From Armatimonadota bacterium (GTDB lineage: Bacteria; Sysuimicrobiota; Sysuimicrobiia; Sysuimicrobiales; Sysuimicrobiaceae), in NCBI GenBank assembly GCA_031432545.1, contig JAVKGX010000003.1, forward strand, positions 1-64,000: a stretch of 64,000 nucleotides of DNA. The letters run 5' to 3'. Position 1 is the stretch's first letter; every line of letters begins with the position of its first letter. Positions 16,536 through 25,987 of the stretch are shown piece by piece. The position numbers and the translations under genes are program-made. Below the pieces are notes generated by a model, which saw only the letters and a list, made by a program, of their open reading frames with translations, was not told the origin of the DNA and ran no database searches.

Positions 16536-17678
16536 CTATGGGAGCCCGTGGCGTGCGAGCGTGCCGGCCAGCCATCCCGCTCCGGCGGCGAGGAGCGTCG
16601 TGCCCACCGAAAGGTGGATGGACCAGCCCAGACCGGTCAGGTGCGCTCCCGGATGCCCACCCCCAGTCCCGTACAGGACGTCGATCGCGGGCAGTTGCGA
16701 CAGGACAAGGAAGTACAGCAGGCAGTAGACAGTCGGGATCGCCGCGGTCACTAGCGGCAGCTCGGACGCCCGCGGCGGGTGGGCCGCCTTCTGGGCCAGG
16801 GAATCGGTCAGCAGTCCGGCGCCGGCAGCCACTGCGAGGAACGGATATCGGTCCTGCAGCGCGACCATCAGCAAGCCGTTCAGCCCAAACGCGATCGTGA
16901 AGGTGCCGAAGGGAGGTCGGCGGCGGCGGAGGATCCAGGCGGCGGTCGCGGCCAGCAAAGTCGCCTGCAGCAGGATGCTCAGAACGCCCATCGCCTCCCC
17001 GAAGAAGAACCGGTTGTAGCGATACGTCTGCAGCCCCGTGCGCATGAACCCGATCGAGGGCCACGGGTCCGTGAGCGGGTGTGCGAACTGGGTGACGAAG
17101 GTGACCACCGAAAGCCCGAACGAAATCGACAGCGCCGCGGGCAGCCAAGATCCCGCCTGGGTCGACCACCCGCCGACCCACGCGCTGCGCAGCGGCCCCG
17201 TGACGACGAACAGCAGGCCCGCTGCCTGGAGGATGTGGGCGGGGCCGAGCATGCCGGTCAGGGACTCGAACCGGAACGCTGCCCCCGGCGTCTGGATGCC
17301 GGTTCCCGGCCACAGGGCACCGGCAGCGGTCGCTGCGGCGCACAGCACGGCACCGATCAGGGACTGCGAGTAGGCGGGCCCGAGTGTCTGCTGCCAGGAG
17401 GCGGCGTCACGCTGCCGCAGCAGCGGCGCGGCCAACACGATACAGGTGATCGCCAGCGCCGCGTGAAACGGCGCGTGCCACACCGTGAGGGCCGCCGGGA
17501 TCTCGGGCGGTGCCAGCGGTGGCGGCGAGGGCATACCGGGCAGCAGGGGCCGGTCGGGGATGCGCCGGTTGTGTGCCCACCCGTCGAGGTAGAGCGCACC
17601 TATGAGCAGCGCGCCCAACCCGGCGACAAGCCAGTCGAAGCGGCGGCTGGCATGCCCGGTTGCGGGGTTCGTGGGCAT
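16536..17678 (-). CDS. polytopic membrane protein of unknown function
   Basis: 380 residues from ATG 17678 with roughly nine or ten hydrophobic helices. I do not recognise a named domain. Features that look functional are DGWAHNRR just after helix 1, VWHAPFHAAL at the start of helix 2, HILQAAGLLF, QFAHPLTDPWP in the middle and HPGAHLTGLGWSIHL near the C-terminus. These are several His residues at membrane borders next to Trp and Pro, a pattern seen in haem- or metal-related membrane proteins. It lies directly upstream of arsR on the same strand, with the arsR operator in between, so a link to metal handling is possible but unproven. Confidence 0.75.
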   Translation of the reverse strand: MPTNPATGHASRRFDWLVAGLGALLIGALYLDGWAHNRRIPDRPLLPGMPSPPPLAPPEIPAALTVWHAPFHAALAITCIVLAAPLLRQRDAASWQQTLGPAYSQSLIGAVLCAAATAAGALWPGTGIQTPGAAFRFESLTGMLGPAHILQAAGLLFVVTGPLRSAWVGGWSTQAGSWLPAALSISFGLSVVTFVTQFAHPLTDPWPSIGFMRTGLQTYRYNRFFFGEAMGVLSILLQATLLAATAAWILRRRRPPFGTFTIAFGLNGLLMVALQDRYPFLAVAAGAGLLTDSLAQKAAHPPRASELPLVTAAIPTVYCLLYFLVLSQLPAIDVLYGTGGGHPGAHLTGLGWSIHLSVGTTLLAAGAGWLAGTLARHGLP

Positions 17679-17821
17679 TGCCACCTGTCGTTCGTCGGTC
17701 ACGGACGGAGGACCGCCTGCCACCTCCACCTCCGCGCTGCAGGCGCCTCTGCCCTGCGGTCGGTCTGTGGCGACCGCCCGCGGGCCCGGAAGGGTATGCC
17801 CGGCACGGATGCGGCGCTGCC

Positions 17822-19108
17822 CTACAGGGCCCGGGTGGCGCCGCGTCCGAGGACGACGATCCCCGATCGGTCCACGTGGTAGTGGGCCGCGTCGACGTCG
17901 GCGTCGAAACCGATCCACGTACCGGGCTCGATCGTGTTGAACCGGTCCACGATCGTCCGTCGCAGGCGGCTGCCCCGCCGGACGATCGTGAAGTCCATGA
18001 CGATCGACTCCTCGATCTCGACGTCGGCCTCGACGCGCACGCCGCGCCCGAGGATGGACCGCCTGATGCGCCCGCCGGAGACAATGCTCCCCTCGCCGAC
18101 CAGTGAGTCCGTGACGTCTCCGTGCACGATCCGGGCCGGCGGACCCGGGTAGGGCGCGCCCATGATCGGCCACAGGTGATTGGCTAGATCCAAGCGCGGT
18201 TCGGTCCCCAGTAGGTCCATGTGCGCGTTCCAGTACGCTTCGATCGTCCCCACGTCGCGCCAGTAACCCGGCTCCTCGTAGTCGCGGACGCCGGGGATCC
18301 GGTTCGCGTGGAAGTCGTAGGCGAACACCCTCTGGTGGGCCACCATGCTGGGGATGACCGTGCGGCCGAAGTCGTGGTCGGTGTCCTGCCGGGCGTTCTC
18401 GATCAGTGTCTGGACGAGCAGGTCGGCGTTGAAGACGTAGTTGCCCATCGACCCCAGAGCGTGCGTGGGACGGCCGGCCATCGTCTTCGGCTCAAGGGGT
18501 TTCTCCTCGAAGCCCAGCACGCGGCCCTCGTCGTCGGCTTCGACGATGCCCAGCCCGGACGCCCGGTCCAGGGGAACGGGCAGCGCCGCGACCGTCACGT
18601 CGGCCTCACAGTCCAGGTGGAACTCCACCATCTGGGAGATGTCCATGCGGTAGATGTGGTCGGCGCCGAAGATCGCGACGAGCGAAGGCCCGTAGTCGCG
18701 AATCAGGTTCAGGTTCTGGTAGACAGCGTCCGCAGTCCCCCGGTACCAGGAGTCCCCCCATCGCATCTGTGGCGGCACGACCAGGATGAAGTGGTCCTCG
18801 TGCACGCCGCTCGCGCGCCAGGCGTGCCGGAGGTGGTCGATCAGCGATTGGGACTTGTACTGGACCAGGATGTACAGCGAGAAGACGTTCGAGTTGACGA
18901 AGTTGCTCAGCACGAAGTCCACGATGCGGTACTTGCCTCCGAACGGGACGGCGGGTTTGCTGCGCTCACGGGTGAGCGGGTGGAGGCGCTCGCCGCGCCC
19001 GCCGGCGAGGATGATGCCGAGGGTTCGTCGCCGCCCGCCGGGATAGCCGGCGCGGCTGGCGGCGGTTTTGGGGGTGGTCACGCCGTACACACCATCCTCA
19101 CTGCGCAC
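17822..19108 (-). CDS. glgC: glucose-1-phosphate adenylyltransferase (ADP-glucose pyrophosphorylase)
   Basis: Makes ADP-glucose for glycogen synthase from ATP and glucose-1-phosphate. 428 residues from GTG 19108; GTG 19081 is also plausible and gives a start nearer the conserved core. Landmarks: LAGGRGERLHPLTRERSKPAVPFGG (N-terminal nucleotide and activator loop), QMRWGDSWYRGTADAVYQNL, IFGADHIYRMD, GFEEKP, ALGSMGNYVF and YWRDVGTIEAYW. The C-terminal left-handed beta-helix carries hexapeptide-like repeats from about 320. Its start overlaps the stop of the mscS-type gene. It is the last gene of a minus-strand run that begins with a GpgS fusion. Confidence 0.95.
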   Translation of the reverse strand: MRSEDGVYGVTTPKTAASRAGYPGGRRRTLGIILAGGRGERLHPLTRERSKPAVPFGGKYRIVDFVLSNFVNSNVFSLYILVQYKSQSLIDHLRHAWRASGVHEDHFILVVPPQMRWGDSWYRGTADAVYQNLNLIRDYGPSLVAIFGADHIYRMDISQMVEFHLDCEADVTVAALPVPLDRASGLGIVEADDEGRVLGFEEKPLEPKTMAGRPTHALGSMGNYVFNADLLVQTLIENARQDTDHDFGRTVIPSMVAHQRVFAYDFHANRIPGVRDYEEPGYWRDVGTIEAYWNAHMDLLGTEPRLDLANHLWPIMGAPYPGPPARIVHGDVTDSLVGEGSIVSGGRIRRSILGRGVRVEADVEIEESIVMDFTIVRRGSRLRRTIVDRFNTIEPGTWIGFDADVDAAHYHVDRSGIVVLGRGATRAL

Positions 19109-19955
19109 CTTCCGACGGTGCGATGGCCTGCAGAGGGATTCCGCGCTCGGCCAGCGCCCGCCTCACCCGCACGCGCAATTCGCGTTCGGCCTCCCAGTGC
19201 AGCAGTGGCTTCACCGGGATCGACAGGCGCAGCGTCGCAGAAGACCCGGAGATCTCCATCGGTCCTTCCACGCGGACGGGGCCGAGCGCGCGGTCGGGGT
19301 TGCGCGCCGCCCAGGTCTCGCCGACTTGCGCGAGCACGGCGGCCACTCCTTCCAGGTCCGCGTCGGCGGGGACCGCGACCGTGAGCATCGCCCGCATGTA
19401 CCCGCGGTTGAGGTTCGCAAACCGCAAGATCTCGCCGTTGGGGATCGTGACGAGTTCGCCGGTGAAGCGTCGGATCTGCGTTGTGCGGATGCCGATCTGC
19501 TCCACCTGCCCCGTATCAGGTCCGACGCGGATGACGTCGCCGACCTGGATCGCTCCGTCCAGGATCAGAAAGAAACCGCTGATGGTGTCCCGGATCAGGT
19601 ACTGGGCGCCGAAACCGATCGCCAGGCCCACAACGCCGGCGCTTGCGAGGATGGCCGTCACGTGGACGTTGAGCTGGGCGAGAATCGTCACTGCCGCGAC
19701 AAAGTACAGCACGTAGCGGAACGCGCTGTGCAGCAGCGGGACCAGCGTGCGCGCCCGTGCCGCACGGCCGGCGTAGTCCCTTGCCCCTTCGCGTGGCTGC
19801 AGCGCACGTTCGAGGGCCCGCCGCGAGAGGTTGTTGAGCATACGCACGCCCACCAAGATCGATAAGACCACGACCGCACTTCGCACGGCTGCCGCGAGAG
19901 CGGCCGGCGAGAGCAGCTGCATCAGGGTCTCGCGCACGACGTCGATGGCGGCCAC
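19098..19955 (-). CDS. mscS: MscS-family small-conductance mechanosensitive channel
   Basis: About 285 residues from GTG 19955 (GTG 19937 is an alternative; AGGAGG lies between). One or two N-terminal helices are followed by the pore helix region LASAGVVGLAIGFGAQYLIRD, which has the Gly/Ala-rich packing typical of MscS TM3, then ISGFFLILDGAIQVGDVI and the beta domain with TTQIRRFTGELVTIPNGEI. A C-terminal mixed alpha/beta vestibule domain follows. It opens on membrane tension and releases small solutes on hypo-osmotic shock. Its position between the osmolyte hydrolase and glgC suggests that it is part of an osmolyte-control operon. Confidence 0.92.
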   Translation of the reverse strand: MAAIDVVRETLMQLLSPAALAAAVRSAVVVLSILVGVRMLNNLSRRALERALQPREGARDYAGRAARARTLVPLLHSAFRYVLYFVAAVTILAQLNVHVTAILASAGVVGLAIGFGAQYLIRDTISGFFLILDGAIQVGDVIRVGPDTGQVEQIGIRTTQIRRFTGELVTIPNGEILRFANLNRGYMRAMLTVAVPADADLEGVAAVLAQVGETWAARNPDRALGPVRVEGPMEISGSSATLRLSIPVKPLLHWEAERELRVRVRRALAERGIPLQAIAPSEGAQ

Positions 19956-19971
19956 CTCCTGCGAGGCGAAC

Positions 19972-21765
19972 CTAGATCTCCTGCCGCGTGCGGCGGATCG
20001 CCAGGTCGATGAACAGCGCCGCGGACCACCCGAACCCGGGCGCTGCTTTCTCGGGTACCTCACCGGTCTCCGGGTGATAGTACTCCTTGATGTCGGCGTG
20101 CCGGGCTACCAGCCCCAGCGTACGGTCGCACAGATCGCGCGCCAGTTGCCGCTCCCCGCAGCGCATCAACGCCTCGACGAGCAGGTAGTTGATGTTGACC
20201 CATACCGGGCCGCGCCACATCTGGTTGGGGTCGTAGCGCGGGTCGGACCGGGCGACCGTTGGCACGGGATAAAGCGTCCAGAACGTCTTGGGATCGCGCA
20301 GGCGCGCGAGGAGCTGCCGATTGACCTCCGGCGGCAGGCGGCCGGTCCACAGCGGCAGCAGGCTCATCGGCGTGAGCACCGGCACGGGTTCGTGTCCACC
20401 GTCGGTCATCCGAAGAGCGCGGAAGATCCCGGCAGCACGATCGTACAGATGCGCCAGCAGACTCCGGGCGGCGGCGTCGGCCTGCTCCCGCCAGCGCGCG
20501 GCGTCGCGGGTCTCGCCGAGCACTTCGGCCATGTTCGCCAGAGCCTCCGCCTGCAGGCACAGGTATGTGTTGAGATCCGGGGACTCGACCGGCATCCCCC
20601 AGTCCCACAGTGGGCTGTCGTCCAGCCCGGAGGAGTAGGGATGGTCGTACTGACAGACGCCGTCGCGGTCCGCGTCGCAGTGCTCGAACCACCACTGCTG
20701 CCAACGAGCGATCGGTTCGTACATCTCGGCCAGAAAGTCCCGGTCGCGGGTCACCTCGTACACCCGCCAGGCCGCCCACCCCGCGACCGGCGGCTTGGTG
20801 ACTTTCGCGTCGACGGGGTAGCTGAGCCGCTCGACGATCCCCTCGTCGAAGACTGCGTCCGGCACCATGCCGTCCGGTCGCTGGTGGTCGAACATGACGC
20901 GGAACTGGTCGTGCGCGAGTTGCGCGTCGACGTGGCGGTAGGCGAGGGCGTGGAAGAACGCGTCCCACTGCCACAGCCCGACGTAGTGCACCTTCGAGGG
21001 AACCATCGCCTCCCGCGTGAGGTAATATCGGCTGCTGATCAGCCCCGCGCGCATCAGGTACCAGGCGTAGTAGTACGTCGACACCCAGGGTTCGACGACC
21101 GCGGGGACGGCCGCGAACCAGTTGCGCCAGCGACGCTCGGCCTCCTCGAACGTCGCGTCCGGATGGACGCGGCGGTCGAAGCCCAGCCTCGGCGTGATGT
21201 TCAGCGTGACCATCCCGTCGGCGACCGGTTCGACCAGCAGCGTGGCCCGCCAGCGGTTGTGGTCCTCATTGTGGATCTCGTTGTGCACGATGGGGGCGTT
21301 GGTGGTGTAGGCGACGTGCCGGATCCCGCGCGTGTGGCCGCCGCGGCGGTCGGTGGCAGCGGACTCGGCCCGCACCACCAAGCGCAGCCCACACCGCGCG
21401 GCGGGCAGGCGGATGGCGATCAGCTCGGGTGTGGCGAAGGCCATCTCGAACCGCCCGAGGCGGGTTTCGACGACGAGCTTGTGCGGGTAGGTGACGAGAC
21501 GGAAGGACAGGGCCTGTCCGGCCCCGTCGAGGAACTCGATGTCGCGCACCAGCGGCGGCCGCACCCGGTAGTGCCCTTCCGTGTACTCGAACTTCGGCCA
21601 GCGTTCGCAGACGCGGACGTACAACCGGTCGGCGCCGTTCTCCCGGAACACGAGCAGCCGGCTGCCCCGATCGGTGAACGGGACCACCCCGATGTCGAGC
21701 CGGTTGCGCAGGACCTCGATCGGGTCACCAAGGCGGGTCGCGGTCGGGGCGTCGCCCATCGTCAC
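19972..21765 (-). CDS. GH63 glycoside hydrolase, probable glucosylglycerate/mannosylglycerate hydrolase
   Basis: 597 residues from GTG 21765 (ATG 21759 two codons later). Folds as an (alpha/alpha)6 barrel in the second half: LWQWDAFFHALAYRHVD near 260-280 and GMPVESPDLNTYLCLQAEAL near 420 are where the family places its acidic catalytic pair. HNEDHNRW, TKPPVAGWAAW, QYDHPYSSGLDDSPLWDWG and WRGPVWVNINYLL are further family blocks. An N-terminal beta-rich domain precedes it. Bacterial GH63 members of this size hydrolyse glucosylglycerate or mannosylglycerate to the sugar and glycerate, and the gene just upstream is a GpgS-type synthase, which favours glucosylglycerate. No signal peptide, so intracellular. 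Confidence 0.85.
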   Translation of the reverse strand: MTMGDAPTATRLGDPIEVLRNRLDIGVVPFTDRGSRLLVFRENGADRLYVRVCERWPKFEYTEGHYRVRPPLVRDIEFLDGAGQALSFRLVTYPHKLVVETRLGRFEMAFATPELIAIRLPAARCGLRLVVRAESAATDRRGGHTRGIRHVAYTTNAPIVHNEIHNEDHNRWRATLLVEPVADGMVTLNITPRLGFDRRVHPDATFEEAERRWRNWFAAVPAVVEPWVSTYYYAWYLMRAGLISSRYYLTREAMVPSKVHYVGLWQWDAFFHALAYRHVDAQLAHDQFRVMFDHQRPDGMVPDAVFDEGIVERLSYPVDAKVTKPPVAGWAAWRVYEVTRDRDFLAEMYEPIARWQQWWFEHCDADRDGVCQYDHPYSSGLDDSPLWDWGMPVESPDLNTYLCLQAEALANMAEVLGETRDAARWREQADAAARSLLAHLYDRAAGIFRALRMTDGGHEPVPVLTPMSLLPLWTGRLPPEVNRQLLARLRDPKTFWTLYPVPTVARSDPRYDPNQMWRGPVWVNINYLLVEALMRCGERQLARDLCDRTLGLVARHADIKEYYHPETGEVPEKAAPGFGWSAALFIDLAIRRTRQEI

Positions 21766-21774
21766 AACGGCGTC

Positions 21775-23607
21775 TCAGCGAGAGCTTGACAGGGCGCGCT
21801 GCCGAGCCAGTTCGCTCCGGCGTGCGCGGTACTCGGGCAGCGTGACCATCGGAGGGCGCTCCCACTCCACCACCTCGCGCTCTTCCAGCGCGAGTTGCCC
21901 TTCGGCGGACCGGATCAGCTTCATGGTGCGCGTGGCGTCTCCGAGGAAGGGGACGCTGAGCCGGTCCTCGAGCCGCCGCATCACCACCTGGACGATCTGG
22001 AACGACATCATCGACAGAGTCTGCAGCGACTGGTTGCGGTGGATCCGCTGCTCGAGATCCACCTGGCCGATCGCACCCAGCCCGAAACGGGTCAGGATGT
22101 CGATCAGCATGCCGGTCTCCACGCCGTAGCCGGTGAAGAACGGGATCTGCTCGAGCACCTCGCGCCGCCCGGCGTATTCGCCGGCCAGCGGCTGGATCAG
22201 GCCGCTCAACTCGGGGAAGAAGAGATTGAGCAGCGGCCGGGCGGTGAGCTCGGTGACGCGGCCGCCTCCCGTCTCGTACATGCGGCCGCCGACCTGTACC
22301 GGCCGACGGTAGTAGCCCTTGACGAACTGGATCCGCCCTTCGCGCAGCAGCGGCCCGATGAGCCCGTAGACGAACTTCGGATGCATGTTCCGGATGTCGG
22401 TGTCCACCCAGACCACGATGTCGCCGCGCAGGACGTACAGGCTCTTCCACAATGCCTCGCCCTTGCCGCGGTAGGTGCCGTACTGGGGCAGGATCTGCGC
22501 GTGACGGTAGACCGAGACGCCTTCGTCGTGGGCAATCTCGCGCGTGCGGTCGGTGGAGTCGCTGTCGATGAGGGCGATCTCGTCGAGCAGTGGGACCTCG
22601 CGCATCAGGGCGTCGCGCAGGACCCGGATGATCTGGCCGATCGTCTCCTGTTCGTTCAGCGCCGGCAGGCCCAGGCTGATGGTCACGCCGCGTTGCTCCT
22701 TCAGGGCCAGCAGGCGATCCAGGTCGGCGAACTCGCGTGCGTGGAATGTGTTCTCGGCGAACCACTTCTCGACCTCGGGGAGAGACCATCGCGAGGGGAG
22801 GCGGGCCTGGCGGGCCATCCACGCCTCCACCGGCTGCGCGCTGCTGACGACGATCAGCGGCCGAATCCTCCGGAACGCCGGCTGGATCGCGGGGCGCTGT
22901 GGGTCTGCGGTCGCCCCCACCACGACGGCCGTGTAGCCGGCGGACTCGCGGGCGATGACATCGGCTGCGCTGCCGGCGGCGATCCGCTTGCGGACCGTCC
23001 CCTCCGCGTGCTCCATGACGGCGATGTAGGGCCGTTCCTCCCGCCAGCGGTCGCGTTCGGGGATGTCGTCCCGGAAGACGTGCAGCCCTGTGACCTCGCC
23101 CCCTTCCGGTTGGGCCAGGGCCGTGGCGACGCGCAGCGCCAGCTCGGCGTTCGGGCCGCCGCGCACCCCGACGAGGATGCGGTGAAACGCCTCCGGGGGC
23201 ATGGCCGGCATCAGCACGAGGTCGCAGGGCGGGTGGTGCAGGACGAAGTCGACGGTGCGTTCGAACAGATGGGACCGTTCCGCGCCGTCCTCGAGCAGGA
23301 CGAGTAGCGCGGCGTCGTGCTCGAGGCAGGCGGCGACGACCTCCTCCCAGGGTTCGCGTCCCACCCGGACCAGCGGGTGCACCCGGACATCGGAAGCCTC
23401 GGCCGCGGCAGCCTCGAGTCTCTCACGGGCGCGTTGCGCTTCGATCGCACCCTGGCTCAGCGGCGCGGGCGGCGGGACGGCCACCGTGTACAGCAGCAAC
23501 AGCGGCGCCTGCCAAGCGCGCGCGAACCGCCTGCCCACTTCGGTAGCCGCGCGTGCCTGGTGCAAGTCGGCCAGCGGGAGGAGAATCGGGCGCGTCACTG
23601 TCTCCAT
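21775..23607 (-). CDS. tandem Usp domains fused to a GpgS-type glucosyl-3-phosphoglycerate synthase
   Basis: 610 residues. About 1-135 and 155-265 are two universal-stress-protein-like alpha/beta domains (ITRPILLPLADL-type beta1, VRVGREPWEEVV, then HRILVGVRGGPNAELALRVA and AVVVGATADPQ). About 290-600 is a GT-A fold GT81-type transferase: VTISLGLPALNEQETIGQII, IDSDSTDRT, VWVDTDIRN (metal-binding DXD), YYRRP, GGGRVTELTARPLLNL, PLAGEYAGRREVLEQIPFF and GYGVETGMLID, all hallmarks of GpgS, which joins NDP-glucose to 3-phosphoglycerate. Standalone GpgS is about 300-330 residues; the Usp fusion is unusual. The next gene is the predicted hydrolase of the same osmolyte. No GpgP phosphatase is evident in the window. 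Confidence 0.9.
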   Translation of the reverse strand: METVTRPILLPLADLHQARAATEVGRRFARAWQAPLLLLYTVAVPPPAPLSQGAIEAQRARERLEAAAAEASDVRVHPLVRVGREPWEEVVAACLEHDAALLVLLEDGAERSHLFERTVDFVLHHPPCDLVLMPAMPPEAFHRILVGVRGGPNAELALRVATALAQPEGGEVTGLHVFRDDIPERDRWREERPYIAVMEHAEGTVRKRIAAGSAADVIARESAGYTAVVVGATADPQRPAIQPAFRRIRPLIVVSSAQPVEAWMARQARLPSRWSLPEVEKWFAENTFHAREFADLDRLLALKEQRGVTISLGLPALNEQETIGQIIRVLRDALMREVPLLDEIALIDSDSTDRTREIAHDEGVSVYRHAQILPQYGTYRGKGEALWKSLYVLRGDIVVWVDTDIRNMHPKFVYGLIGPLLREGRIQFVKGYYRRPVQVGGRMYETGGGRVTELTARPLLNLFFPELSGLIQPLAGEYAGRREVLEQIPFFTGYGVETGMLIDILTRFGLGAIGQVDLEQRIHRNQSLQTLSMMSFQIVQVVMRRLEDRLSVPFLGDATRTMKLIRSAEGQLALEEREVVEWERPPMVTLPEYRARRSELARQRALSSSR

Positions 23608-23693
23608 TTTAGTCGGTAGCCCAGAACGGGTAGCGACGGCGACGGGATGGTGCGCGACAGGGACCTCGCGCGCCAGGAGCGAACCCTATCGGT

Positions 23694-24773
23694 ATGCCGC
23701 ATTTGCTGGACGACGCAGACCGCAGGCGCGCGCTGGACCCGCAGGACATGCTGGGGCTCGCGCTGCGGCTGGGCGAGACGCTGCGCGAGGGGTGGGCGCT
23801 CGGCCTCGAGGCGGACGTCGGTGGCGCACCGGACGCGGTGGACCACGTCTTGGTCATGGGCCTGGGCGGGTCGGGGATCGGGGGCGATCTCCTCCGAAGT
23901 GTGCTGTTCGACTCCGCTCCGTTCCCCGTCGTGGTCGTCAAGGACTACGCTCTGCCGGCATGGGTTGGTCCGCGGACTTTGGCATTCGCCTGCTCGTACT
24001 CCGGCAACACCGAGGAGACACTGGCCGCCTACGCCGCGGCCCGGAGGGCGAAGGCGAGGTGTGTGGCGATCACTTCCGGGGGTGAACTCGCTCACCGCGC
24101 GCACGCCGACGGCGTGCCGGTGATCTCGATCCCCTCCGGTTGGCCACCGCGGGCCGCGCTGGGATACCTGTTCGCGCCGTTGCTGGCGGTCCTCGAACGC
24201 TGGGAGGTCGTCCGAGGTCACGCCGCAGGGTTGGAGGAGGCCGCGTTGCTGCTCGCCGCGCTGGGCGCGGCCTGGGGTCCGGAGAGGCCGCAGTCGGACA
24301 ACCCGGCCAAACAGCTTGCGCGCAGCCTGCTCGGCCGGGTGCCCGTCGTCTACGCCGCGTCCCGCTTCACCGAAGCGGCGGCGCTGCGCTGGAAGTGCCA
24401 GCTCAACGAGAACGGCAAGGTGTACGCGGTCTGGAACACCTTCCCCGAACTGAACCACAATGAGACCGTAGGGTGGGGGCTGAGCGGTCAGCCCGACGGG
24501 CTGTTCGAGGTCGTCGTGCTGCGCGACGCGTCCGACCCGCCGCGCCTTGCGCAGAGGGTCGAGATCACGCGGGAGATCGCCCTCGGCGGAGCCGCGGGGT
24601 TCCACGAGGTACACAGCGAGGGTGCAGATCCGCTGGCCCGGTTGATGTCCCTGATCCTGTTCGGTGACCTCGTGAGCGTGTACCTGGCGTATTCGAACGA
24701 GGTGGATCCCTATCCGGTGCCGGTGATCGACGAACTGAAGCGTCGGTTGGGGGAGGCAGGGACGCCCCCCTAG
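23694..24773 (+). CDS. bifunctional phosphoglucose/phosphomannose isomerase
   Basis: 359-residue SIS-fold isomerase interconverting fructose-6-phosphate with glucose-6-phosphate and mannose-6-phosphate. VLVMGLGGSGIGGDLLR and FACSYSGNTEETLAAY are the first SIS domain; VYAASRFTEAAALRWKCQLNENGK and FPELNHNETVGWG, with the conserved ELNHN catalytic segment, mark the PGI/PMI subfamily. It starts 87 bases from the divergent Usp-GpgS gene, so the two may share a regulatory region. It supplies hexose phosphate to glycogen and to glucosylglycerate. Confidence 0.94.
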   Translation: MPHLLDDADRRRALDPQDMLGLALRLGETLREGWALGLEADVGGAPDAVDHVLVMGLGGSGIGGDLLRSVLFDSAPFPVVVVKDYALPAWVGPRTLAFACSYSGNTEETLAAYAAARRAKARCVAITSGGELAHRAHADGVPVISIPSGWPPRAALGYLFAPLLAVLERWEVVRGHAAGLEEAALLLAALGAAWGPERPQSDNPAKQLARSLLGRVPVVYAASRFTEAAALRWKCQLNENGKVYAVWNTFPELNHNETVGWGLSGQPDGLFEVVVLRDASDPPRLAQRVEITREIALGGAAGFHEVHSEGADPLARLMSLILFGDLVSVYLAYSNEVDPYPVPVIDELKRRLGEAGTPP

Positions 24774-24818
24774 CTCGACGGGGGCGCGCGTGGCCCGAGG
24801 CGGTGGAGGAAGGACGGT

Positions 24819-25919
<1,101 letters not shown>

Positions 25920-25987
25920 CCACACCGCCGTTCGCATGGCCCGTCGTCGGCGCGTTCGCGCGGCCGGGGATCCCGGCAGGTTTCCCG

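Noticed and set aside
19831-23307. Long plus-strand frames of 652 and 470 codons
   Set aside because: Antisense to the GH63 and Usp-GpgS genes; composition is Arg/Pro/His/Gln-rich with no domains.
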